Source: Trichomonas vaginalis G3 | Taxonomy: Eukaryota > Parabasalia > Trichomonadida > Trichomonadidae | Reading direction: 5' to 3' | Length of the DNA stretch: 64,000 nucleotides | Assembly (NCBI RefSeq): GCF_026262505.1 | Contig: NC_067207.1 | Location: 12,554,082 to 12,618,081 of the forward strand | Shown here: positions 50,147 through 58,186 of the stretch, piece after piece | Layout of the letters: each line of letters opens with the position of its first letter | Position numbering within the stretch: position 1 is the first letter of the stretch | Position numbers and translations under genes: made by a program | The notes under the pieces: model-generated | The model's database searches: none | The model's input: only the letters and a program-made list of their open reading frames with translations | Told to the model about the DNA's origin: nothing

Positions 50147-53100
50147 TCAGAACTTCAACTTACGAATAAAGCTTGTTTTAGTCGTTATTGAAAAGTTGAA
50201 CTTTTCAGCAAAGCAAGGTTGACATGACTTACATAAGTCGAATGCAATCTCTTGACCATCATAAAGTGCTTTGTAAAGTTTCATTAAACTGAACTCAGAG
50301 TCTTTGTCATATGTTCCAACAGGTATGTGAATGTTCTTATCTTCATTGTAATAGCATTGTATAGCTTCAGGAAACATTTCATTAGCGGTTAAAGCAATAA
50401 CATCTTGCTTCACGCCTTTCATTCTGCAGTGAAATGCAACTTCATTTAAATCATTCGTGAGTAAGTCTATGTAGGTCTTCTTTCCACAGAAAATACTTTT
50501 ATAAGCTAAACTTTGTTTTCCAGGTGTTATTTCTGCAAAGTCGCTATGAAATTGACCAAGGTTCTTTCCTATAAGTTCTCTACCGTATCTCTTCTTAAAC
50601 TCTGCTGCAAGCTTTGGGATGTCTTCATTATATAAGTGCATACTGTCGGTATCCTGGTAAAATATTTGAAGACCCATGTCCTCTGCAGTACAGAATACTT
50701 CATTCATAATACGTTTTGACATAGACAGAATATTAACACCAAGTGGACAGAAGTTAAAGTGTCTGCAAATGCTTTTCGTTAGCTTGAAAATAGTTTTATC
50801 TGAACCATCCAAACCTTCGAACTTCACTATATGGTTGTAATTTCTTATAGCATATCTTATAGCATCTTTGTCATCTACTATGGTTATTTTTGACTCAATA
50901 GGAGATAGAATAGTTTTGCCATAAATGCTGTTCAGAATGAGTTTTATAATTTCTTGTAAGGGGTTTTCTTCTTTCTTATACTTTAACCTTAACTCAAACA
51001 ACTTCTTTACTTCATCTCTTATTCTCATATCTCTGTTTCCATCGTAATAGTATCCTTGCAACACTTCACATTTGACACCTTGATATTTTATGAGGTCTTG
51101 TAATGTTATATGGTCAACATACATGAGACAGCAAGTGTTTGAACTTCTTGGAACGTTAAGTTCTGGATTTAGTTCAGGGTCGCAAACTATTAAATGAAAG
51201 TGTCTGGGTATACCAATCTCTGTTATCTTAATGAGAACAAAGAAGCCAGACATAAACTTTTCACCAATGGGTTCCTTTTGGTCATCATCGAATAAATGTC
51301 TCATGAGATACTCTGTGTTTAACATTTCTTCCTTCAATACTTTTGGAATACCTTCTAAAGTATAAAGTCTTGCTATAGCTGAAGGATATAATGAAACAGT
51401 GTCGAAGTCAGCAATGAGTTTCTTTTTGCTCTTTTGTTTCATGTTATCTGACAACATACATCTTCCACCTTGAATGCATCTCGAAATAAATTCTCTTGGT
51501 TTATTTGAGAGGTCATAAAGATTTCCATTCGGGAAGTATACTCTGTTCTCAAACAATTTGTTAGCAATTGAACAAATACTAACGTAGTCATAAACGTTTA
51601 AATCAAACTCTTTCAATAAGTCATTGCGGAACTTTACAAAACCTTCTCTTAAAATTCTTACATCTTGTTTGCAGTAAAACGTGCTATATTTTTCTAAGTC
51701 GAAGTGGTTCTCATCTATTCTGCAACCTTTGATGGAATCTATGTTTTTCATAAATGTATCTGCATCCCGGATAAACTTACATGCTTCAGAAATGACACCA
51801 GTTCTGTTGTCATTTGCTAACAAAACACTGCTGTAGTAGTTATATGGAAATACTTCTTTCGGTCCTGTTTGTAAGTTAAACATAGCAGGAAATAGTTTAA
51901 GCTTCTTATTTATAACACTGTAAGAGTCTTTTATAATAATTGCCCGTCCTTTATATAAACCAGTTATTTGCATTGTTCGTGAACCTTTAATGATGGGAGT
52001 TCCTTTCACTTCTGTCATGTGTCTTAAGATGAAGTTTATGTCATAACTGAGGTTGTGAAAATATATTAAACTCTTGTCAGGGAGTCTTTCCAAAAATTCT
52101 GTTGCACAGTTTTGACCCCAAATGCTTTCACTCACTGAACCATCTTCACTGTCATAACAGATGTTAAAAGCTTTATGAAAGCCATCCGTACTACACTCAA
52201 AGTCAGCAAAGAAAACGTGCTCAGGAATGAATTTACATTTAGCTTTATTTACTTCTTTTGACTCTGCTTTCTTCTTCAGTTGTACACAATACTTTGGAGC
52301 ATATGTCAAATCTTTAAATGGTGCAAGGTTCTGTTTATATAAGTCAGTAGTATATGTGAAAAGTTCTCCATAAGAAATAGGTTCGAAATATTTGCACTCC
52401 CACAATGTTTTCATAACATCCCATAACGGTGTTGTTCTATCATAACGAACTACATATTTATCTTCTCTCTTTGTATAAATCTTCATCTGTTTCTCAATGT
52501 TCATTCCACCACAAGCTTTGAGAATTTCTTTATAGTTTCGAATGAAGTATGTTGTCATTGGAAGTCTTTCATTTAGCATGTAGTGGTCTTCAACAAGAAG
52601 TAAGTCAATAGTTCTAACAGTTTCGCATTCTTTTGGTATATATCTCTTTATTTCATTATGTCTTGAGTCATTGAAATAACCAATGGTAACATTAAATGCT
52701 ATACCTGTTGCGTCAGAAATTTCTTGTACTTTACTTTGAGGAAAGTCTCTAACACGAATGACTTCTCTCATGTGGTCAATAGTTTCTTCATTTACTCCAG
52801 CCTGAATGCAAGCATAAACGAAACAATTGTCCTCTGTCATAAGTATTGCAGTTCTTTTGTTCAGTTCATTGAAGATTTGGTAGCGTTCAAGATTTATAGG
52901 TAATGTGCAAAGATACTTCCATAACTGACCGCTTCTCTTCTTATAAAACTTCTTTTCACCATTATCTTTCCAAAAGCTTTCTATAAGTGCTGGGTTTCCT
53001 GTTTGCTTAAGAGCTTCCAAAATGGCTTTCTGGTCATTTGTCAGTGTGCTTTCATCTCTATATGGTCTCTTTTTTGGTTTGCCTTTCTTTACATCTGACA

Positions 53101-53929
53101 TCGTTAAGCCTTCATATTCTGTTAAATCATACATCTTTATTTCAGTAAGATTCTTTATGTTTGTCAAGAAGAAGTCATAGTGCATTTCAACAATACCTGC
53201 AGCATTTGCTTCTATCTCTGATATAAAGTTCTCCTTCAAGAGCTGATGTAGTAATGTTCCAATATTATTGAGGTTTAACGTAGAACATTCATACTTTCCA
53301 CCAAGTTTATAACATACCATCCATCTTTGTTGCGAGTTTATTTTAATTTTCTCTAAGAGTCTCATGAAAACCTTACCGAAATGTTTGTGTAAATATTCTC
53401 TGTTTGGTTCATCTAAAGCTTCGATGTTAAAGTCAATGAGTCTATTGCCTGACTTCACATTTCTCTTCCTATTCTCTTCATCTTTCTTTAACCATCTCTC
53501 ACCTTCTTTTGGTTTGTCGTCAATGGAACGAATGACATCGTTAGCTTTGCGAACTTGTTCTATAGCACTTTTAAACATCTCTCTTCTCTGTTGTTTCAGT
53601 GTGTCGTCTCTTCTTCTTGTTTCACCAACGTTTGCATTTGTTATGTCAAACATTTCTTGACGAACATCATGCGAAAGAGCTTTACGAGTATGACCAACGT
53701 TCGCATTTGTTATGTCAAACATTTCTCTTCTTACTTCATGAGGTACTGAACGTCTATGATATAAGTCAATAGCAATGTCATTTAAAGGAAATGCTCTTGC
53801 ATGGACTTCGTCCTCGCCGCGTTGCGGCTTTATGAACTCATGAATTCTATCATAACTTATTGCACCATTGTAGTCTTTTAATGAAGTCAGCGAGTGCTTT
53901 TTTGTTTGTCGCGTAATGTTTTGCAACAT
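50147..53929 (-). CDS. Protein-primed type family B DNA polymerase (pPolB) of element B
   Basis: Replicates the element DNA, probably by protein priming from the ends. 1260 residues, looks whole. Exonuclease motifs: ADFECSTDG (about 576), FHNLSYDINF (about 626), YCKQDVRIL (about 755). Polymerase motifs: ADFDTVSLYPS (about 845), KLILNSIYGKT (about 1001), YQDTDSMHLY (about 1093). IQGGRCML between exonuclease and polymerase resembles the (Y/I)xGG loop of protein-primed enzymes. The N-terminal 500 residues hold two tandem repeats of REMFDITNANVG (about 68-115) and NCFVYACIQAGVNEE (about 375), a stretch that resembles a degenerate OTU-like region; that last point is tentative. Convergent with the gene at 49208. 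Confidence 0.95.
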   Translation of the reverse strand: MLQNITRQTKKHSLTSLKDYNGAISYDRIHEFIKPQRGEDEVHARAFPLNDIAIDLYHRRSVPHEVRREMFDITNANVGHTRKALSHDVRQEMFDITNANVGETRRRDDTLKQQRREMFKSAIEQVRKANDVIRSIDDKPKEGERWLKKDEENRKRNVKSGNRLIDFNIEALDEPNREYLHKHFGKVFMRLLEKIKINSQQRWMVCYKLGGKYECSTLNLNNIGTLLHQLLKENFISEIEANAAGIVEMHYDFFLTNIKNLTEIKMYDLTEYEGLTMSDVKKGKPKKRPYRDESTLTNDQKAILEALKQTGNPALIESFWKDNGEKKFYKKRSGQLWKYLCTLPINLERYQIFNELNKRTAILMTEDNCFVYACIQAGVNEETIDHMREVIRVRDFPQSKVQEISDATGIAFNVTIGYFNDSRHNEIKRYIPKECETVRTIDLLLVEDHYMLNERLPMTTYFIRNYKEILKACGGMNIEKQMKIYTKREDKYVVRYDRTTPLWDVMKTLWECKYFEPISYGELFTYTTDLYKQNLAPFKDLTYAPKYCVQLKKKAESKEVNKAKCKFIPEHVFFADFECSTDGFHKAFNICYDSEDGSVSESIWGQNCATEFLERLPDKSLIYFHNLSYDINFILRHMTEVKGTPIIKGSRTMQITGLYKGRAIIIKDSYSVINKKLKLFPAMFNLQTGPKEVFPYNYYSSVLLANDNRTGVISEACKFIRDADTFMKNIDSIKGCRIDENHFDLEKYSTFYCKQDVRILREGFVKFRNDLLKEFDLNVYDYVSICSIANKLFENRVYFPNGNLYDLSNKPREFISRCIQGGRCMLSDNMKQKSKKKLIADFDTVSLYPSAIARLYTLEGIPKVLKEEMLNTEYLMRHLFDDDQKEPIGEKFMSGFFVLIKITEIGIPRHFHLIVCDPELNPELNVPRSSNTCCLMYVDHITLQDLIKYQGVKCEVLQGYYYDGNRDMRIRDEVKKLFELRLKYKKEENPLQEIIKLILNSIYGKTILSPIESKITIVDDKDAIRYAIRNYNHIVKFEGLDGSDKTIFKLTKSICRHFNFCPLGVNILSMSKRIMNEVFCTAEDMGLQIFYQDTDSMHLYNEDIPKLAAEFKKRYGRELIGKNLGQFHSDFAEITPGKQSLAYKSIFCGKKTYIDLLTNDLNEVAFHCRMKGVKQDVIALTANEMFPEAIQCYYNEDKNIHIPVGTYDKDSEFSLMKLYKALYDGQEIAFDLCKSCQPCFAEKFNFSITTKTSFIRKLKF
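53799..53829. repeat. GC-rich palindromic insert inside the polymerase gene
   Basis: GACTTCGTCCTCGCCGCGTT then GCGGC, with hairpin GCCGC-GTT-GCGGC. Read through as PQRGEDEVHA near residue 35-45 of the polymerase. Same design as 36860 (read as PQSGEGEA) in the same reading frame. Confidence 0.65.
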
Positions 53930-54050
53930 CTATATTAGCTTCTGTAAGAAAGTTGTTTTATTTCCGAGTGTTCTAACTTAGACAACTTCCGATACATCTT
54001 TAGTAGGAATATAAAAAAAATATTTTTTCGAAAAAATAAACTTAGAAAAA

Positions 54051-54428
54051 TTATTTCTTTATATATTTGCCATTCCGAACTTCGAAAAGATGTTTTATAC
54101 CAGCATAGAATTTTTCTCTAGAGCTTGGTCTTATATCGTTTTCATGACAATATTTTCTATATTCTTCATATAAAGCCTTTTTTTCATACATTTTATAAGG
54201 ACAATCTAACCAGAATAGCGCATATCCATTTTCGTTATCTAGGTCTCTATATGTTTGTGGAATTTCGCTTTCTTCTGTTTGTAGAATTTCGCCTTCACTA
54301 TTTAGTTCTATGTATATATATTGTGGAATTTCGCTTTCTCTATTTAGTTCTATGTCTATATATTGTGGCTTAAAAGGATGTGGGCAAGAAGGGTCTGGCG
54401 CTATGTAAAAAGTTAATTTTTCTGTCAT
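54051..54428 (-). CDS. Small protein with a primase-C-terminal-like domain, element B
   Basis: 125 residues. A beta-rich front with a doubled phrase (YIDIELNRESEIPQ / YIYIELNSEGEILQ) leads to a C-terminal winged-helix-like part YEEYRKYCHENDIRPSSREK and FYAGIKHLFEVRNGKYIKK. This pattern is close to the domain at the end of D5-like viral primase-helicases. It may be a stand-alone remnant of a helicase module or an independent DNA-binding protein. Upstream of the polymerase, same strand. Confidence 0.5.
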   Translation of the reverse strand: MTEKLTFYIAPDPSCPHPFKPQYIDIELNRESEIPQYIYIELNSEGEILQTEESEIPQTYRDLDNENGYALFWLDCPYKMYEKKALYEEYRKYCHENDIRPSSREKFYAGIKHLFEVRNGKYIKK

Positions 54429-54516
54429 CTTTTCTATCGGATAAAAAAATATTTTTGAAAAATTAGATTACATTTTTTTAAGTTATTTTTCAAAATAATT
54501 TAATATTTTTATTTTA

Positions 54517-54985
54517 ATGAAACACATGCAAGATTGCAAGTTCTTTTCATACAATGCTCTCGCTACTGCCATCAAGAATGAGTTCAATGGTCTGCAAACG
54601 TTCAATGTTATCTTTAACAAGAAGTTTGTGAAAGAATCTAAGTTCGGTCAGTATGTCAGACCATTAGCTATTGTCATTGACCGCAAACGTATACTTCACA
54701 AGAGTTAGCATAGTTTTGAAACAAAAGGGTTTCTTCGTGAATGTCAAAGATACTCATTATACTGTTATAAAGAACTCCAACATTGACTTCTTCAGTATTG
54801 CTATGAATCTTTCCGAACAGAAAGAATATAAGAAGGGTGAAATATGTGAAATATTATCCTTCATCTCTGAAGACAATAACGAACAAAGATGTTATACAAA
54901 AGTTCTTACCAAAGGTTGAAGAAGCTTCTATTGACATTGACGAAGGAAGTGAAATGGTTGAAGAAATTGACCCTGAAGCTATTTA
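54517..54985 (+). CDS. Small unknown gene of element B
   Basis: Starts MKHMQDCKFFSYNALATAIK and GLQTFNVIFNKKFV. Later coding-like stretches are VKDTHYTVIKNSNIDFFSIA and, at the end, an acidic tail (IDIDEGSEMVEEIDPEAI). The gene looks broken about once. No family recognised. The hairpin repeat at 54986 follows directly. Confidence 0.4.
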
Positions 54986-55038
54986 ACCAAAAATATATTT
55001 TTGGTGAAGAGGTGAGATTTCACCTGTTTTTTCACCTC
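54986..55038. repeat. GGTGA/TCACC hairpin repeat, copy 2
   Basis: ACCAAAAATATATTTTTGGT (itself palindromic) then GAAGAGGTGAGATTTCACCT and TTTTTTCACCTC. Stands between the convergent ends of the genes at 54517 and 55071, where a transcript-end role would fit. Confidence 0.65.
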
Positions 55039-55070
55039 ATTCTCTCTTCGTTAATGTTCTGTTCGTGACT

Positions 55071-55929
55071 TCATTCTTCCTCTTTGAAGTTATCGAAATA
55101 TTCTGTTATTTTTTCCTTCAGTAATGGTAAGTCTTCTTTGAAGGTAAGTATTGTGCAACCTTTGATGTCATAGTGTGTTTGAGGAAGAGTATTTTTGACA
55201 ATTTCTTTTATTTGCTCATTCGGTGTCATTGAAATCGGTAAGTTTTCACGATAGAACCAGTTTCTGTCAGATTTATATATTTTAGCAAGGTCGTAAAAGC
55301 TTTTGTTGTTTCTTCTGACTAAATGCAACATAACCATATCTTTCTTCTTCATTCTCCAACTCTTCAGTATAAATCATATACTTATAGTTCTTTTCCTTTC
55401 CTTTTGGTACTGAACGCGGTATTCTTTTCTGTATGCTTTTGTCTTTGGATTCAATGACTTCATCTTTTGCTTGAAGTTTCTTTTCCATCTCTCCACGTTC
55501 TTGTCTGTGAAGTTCGTCAAGAAGTTTGTAAATATTCCAAGCATAACGTGGTGAAGCCCACATTGCAACTGCATTTACTAAAAGTCTATGAACATAATAT
55601 CCTCTCAAACCGTTTGGCAATTTTTCACGGTTTTCATAGAGTTTTGGCGACTGGGATTTTTTACCTACTCGCTGTTCTTCACTGTTTTCAGAAAAAAGTA
55701 CGTCTCGCTGTGCTTCACTTAATAGTTCTATGGTGCTTTGGTTCCTAAACCAGTCTTTAGGAAGCTTAGTATCTGGAGCAAAACAAGCCGTCAAAATACT
55801 TTGCATTTGGTACATGTCGTCTTTGACAGAACGAATGAGTCTCAATTGTTTGTTATACTGTATGTATTCGTATTCTTCATTTATGACTTCATGAACGATA
55901 GCAGTTGTTGTGTTCTCTAATGTTGACAT
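55071..55929 (-). CDS. KilA-N domain protein gene of element B
   Basis: KilA-N proteins are DNA-binding regulators common in phages, poxviruses and giant viruses. The N-terminal part starts MSTLENTTTAIVHEVINEEY. The domain follows: DWFRNQSTIELLSEAQRD, then LPNGLRGYYVHRLLVNAVAM and WASPRYAWNIYKLLDELHRQ (the W.SP.(F/Y)A signature). A coiled coil (LQAKDEVIESKDKSIQKR) leads to a C-terminal part beginning YKYMIYTEEL and including YKSDRNWFYRENLPISMTPN, similar in plan to C-terminal domains of giant-virus KilA-N proteins. The gene looks broken about once. Upstream motif at 55961-55980. Confidence 0.7.
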
Positions 55930-55960
55930 ATCTGTCTTTACATACAGGATAAAAAAATAA

Positions 55961-55980
55961 ATAAAATAAAAACTAACTTT
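55961..55980 (-). promoter_or_regulatory. Shared Polinton upstream motif
   Basis: AAAGTTAGTTTTTATTTTAT on the gene strand, 30-50 bases before the ATG at 55929. Confidence 0.45.
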
Positions 55981-56036
55981 ATTTTTTTTGAGATAAACAC
56001 TATTTCTTCACAACATTAAATTTTATCCTGTATGAA

Positions 56037-56411
56037 ATGACTTTAAAAAGATTATTGACTGACTTCGAATACTATCTCATTGACGCACTGACAGACCCTC
56101 AAAACTGTGTTGAAAGTTCTTTAAGCTTTAAGATTGAAGGTACGACGCATTTTGTCTTCACTTACGTATTGAAAGAATATGACCGTTATCATAACGAAGT
56201 GAATCAAACACTAATAAAATTTGTAGATAAAAAATTGGTTAACAATGAATATTTTAAACGTGAAGACCCAAACACTGCTGGAGATGATGAAGAATACAGA
56301 CAAGTTATTGAAAAAAATAACGCAAGATTAGATGCAATAGAAAAGAAGTTTAATGAATGTCTTACAAACACGTATGAATATCTTATGCAGTGGGAAGCCA
56401 GATGGAAATAA
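56037..56411 (+). CDS. Unknown protein of element B (124 aa)
   Basis: Starts MTLKRLLTDFEYYLIDALTD. Helical, with FVFTYVLKEYDRYHNEVNQT and a C-terminal coiled coil (NNARLDAIEKKFNECLTNTY). The 107-bp divergent spacer to the KilA-N gene carries a TATCCTGTATG word on each side (near 55944-55954 on the minus sense and 56023-56034 on the plus), so the two genes may be co-regulated. No family recognised. Confidence 0.5.
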   Translation: MTLKRLLTDFEYYLIDALTDPQNCVESSLSFKIEGTTHFVFTYVLKEYDRYHNEVNQTLIKFVDKKLVNNEYFKREDPNTAGDDEEYRQVIEKNNARLDAIEKKFNECLTNTYEYLMQWEARWK

Positions 56412-56453
56412 ATTTACGTCAAATATGCAATTTATAAAATCTTATGTCGACAG

Positions 56454-56530
56454 GCTACGTAGCACAGTGGTCTAAGGTGGTGTTATGGAGGGGTCAGGGT
56501 CTGTGGTTCGAACCGCGACAGCGCCGTATT
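56454..56530 (+). tRNA. tRNA-like gene or Pol III element
   Basis: A good A box (TAGCACAGTGG at 56461) and a good B box (GGTTCGAACC at 56506) are spaced as in a tRNA, with a T-run starting near 56530. A D-arm-like pairing (CAC...GTG) and a T-arm-like part are visible. The acceptor stem pairs only partly (GGC with GCC), and I cannot draw a proper anticodon arm. So either a degenerate tRNA or a Pol III-transcribed element. It is inside Polinton B. Confidence 0.4.
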
Positions 56531-56749
56531 TTCTTATTTTCTTTATTTGTCTTGTTTGTCGTGAATAAAAAGTGTCATAAAAGTGCTCTATCTTCCACGG
56601 GAATAAATAAAAAATTTACTTTATTTCTTCTTTATTTCTTTGTTCCCGTGGAAGAAGGGTTTTTGCCGTTTTTTCTCAGCCGAAATCAACGATTTTTTCA
56701 TTTTTGGAATCCTTAGCAAATGAGGAATCTTTTCTCTCGTGGAAGCTTT

Positions 56750-57046
56750 GACCAAAAATATAATTTAGGTGAAGAGGTGAGATTTCACCTCTTTTTTCAC
56801 CTAATTTTTCACCCTCATGACTTTGTCATAACTTCTTCGTAAATGCTTTGTCATAACTTCTTCGTAAATGCTTTGTCATAACTTCTTCGTAAATGCTTTG
56901 TCATAACTTCTTCGTAAATGCCTTGTCAAGATTTCATCGTAAATGCTTTGTCATGACTTCTTCGTAAATGAGTGTAAATGACCAAAAATATAATTTAGGT
57001 GAAGAGGTGAGATTTCACCTCTTTTTTCACCTAATTTTTCACCTCT
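56750..57046. repeat. 25-bp tandem repeat bracketed by two hairpin repeats
   Basis: Six units of CTTTGTCATAACTTCTTCGT + AAATG run from 56821 to 56970 (starts every 25 bp), the fifth most diverged. On both sides (56750-56814 and 56980-57046) stands the same 60-bp hairpin block: ACCAAAAATATAATTTAGGT, GAAGAGGTGAGATTTCACCT, TTTTTTCACC. No coding sense. Confidence 0.9.
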
Positions 57047-57051
57047 TTTTT

Positions 57052-58017
57052 TCACAAGCGTTTTACATGAATTGTACGATGTATATTTGAAATCCTAAAC
57101 AGTTTTGTAGCTTCTATTTCTTCGCTGAGGATATCAAAAGTTTTAACAATGCCGAAAGTCTCTTTATATTTCTTCTTGACGTCAGATAGAAGGAAATCTT
57201 CTACTGTTGGATAGTTTTTGTTCAGAAATGCTAACATGTCCATTTTATCTTCTGCTGGCTTTTCTGCTTCTTTCTTTAAGTCTGCATAGTCGTTTCGCAT
57301 TCTTTCTATCTCTTTGACGGAGTAGTTATATTTCCTTATTGCTGCTTTACATTTTGAACATTGTGGGTTCATTTTTGCATTATACATTGAAATTTGACCT
57401 GCTAGAACAACTAAAGCGTCAATTGCTCTCTTCATCTCAAACATAGCGGGTCTTAGTTGTTCGTTCCATACTTTGCCTCTTCTATCTTTATCTCTTATTT
57501 CCCAAACACATTCAGCAACTAACGAAACAAAGTTGTCGTAGGTCTTAAATTCTTCAGATTTATATATGTCAGAAACATTCTTATATACCATATCGCAATC
57601 TTTGTCCATAACTTTATGGTTGCAATGAAAACCAAGGAATTCATAATTTACTTTACGTATGAACTTCTTTATTTCTACTGAGTCAGTTGCTTTGACTTCA
57701 ATTTCGTCGAATTCAGGAATAGTTAGTTTTTGATGCTGAATTTCAGGTAGTTTAGGTAAATGGTCGATGAGGTCCTCCATTTCATAAAGATACTGTTCAT
57801 TTGTTTCATCTTTCGCACTACAGTCTAAATTACTTGTTAAAAGTTCCTGCTTAATTTTTTGTATTTCTGTTTCGAAAGTAAATGAAGAAGGAATGAAGCT
57901 TTCCATCTCTACTAACATAGATGTTGGATTCATGACTAACGAGTTTGGTGAAGTTGTTGTGGACAGAGTCCCGCCGTTCGCGGCTTGAATTGTTGTTGTG
58001 CCGATTGTTGAAATCAT
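57052..58017 (-). CDS. Unknown conserved-looking protein of element B (321 aa)
   Basis: Starts MISTIGTTTIQAANGGTLST; the first 60 residues are low complexity. A mostly helical body follows, with FLGFHCNHKVMDKDCDMVYK, VSLVAECVWEIRDKDRRGKV, and a CxxC pair (MNPQCSKCKAAIRKYNYSVK) with an earlier His/Cys (HCNH) that could bind zinc. A coiled coil (EIERMRNDYADLKKEAEKPA) precedes the end. No breaks seen and no family recognised. Position between polymerase and integrase suggests a replication or virion role; open question. Upstream motif at 58041-58060. Confidence 0.6.
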   Translation of the reverse strand: MISTIGTTTIQAANGGTLSTTTSPNSLVMNPTSMLVEMESFIPSSFTFETEIQKIKQELLTSNLDCSAKDETNEQYLYEMEDLIDHLPKLPEIQHQKLTIPEFDEIEVKATDSVEIKKFIRKVNYEFLGFHCNHKVMDKDCDMVYKNVSDIYKSEEFKTYDNFVSLVAECVWEIRDKDRRGKVWNEQLRPAMFEMKRAIDALVVLAGQISMYNAKMNPQCSKCKAAIRKYNYSVKEIERMRNDYADLKKEAEKPAEDKMDMLAFLNKNYPTVEDFLLSDVKKKYKETFGIVKTFDILSEEIEATKLFRISNIHRTIHVKRL

Positions 58018-58040
58018 ATCTTTTATACAAAATAAAAAAT

Positions 58041-58060
58041 AAATAAAAATAAAACTAACT
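58041..58060 (-). promoter_or_regulatory. Shared Polinton upstream motif
   Basis: AGTTAGTTTTATTTTTATTT on the gene strand, about 25-45 bases before the ATG at 58017. Confidence 0.45.
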
Positions 58061-58097
58061 TTATTTTTTCTATCTTAAGGAAATTCACGAAAATTCA

Positions 58098-58162
58098 AGA
58101 GGTGAAAAAACAGGTGAGAAAACAGGTGAAATCTCACCTCTTCACCTATAATATATTTTTGT
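58098..58162. repeat. GGTGA/TCACC hairpin repeat, copy 5 (inverted)
   Basis: AGAGGTGAAAAAACAGGTGA, then ACAGGTGAAATCTCACCTCT, TCACCTATAATATATTTTTG. Same block as at 56750 but in the opposite orientation, directly after the integrase stop. Confidence 0.65.
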
Positions 58163-58186
58163 CTGATTTACATCCAACGAAAAAGT

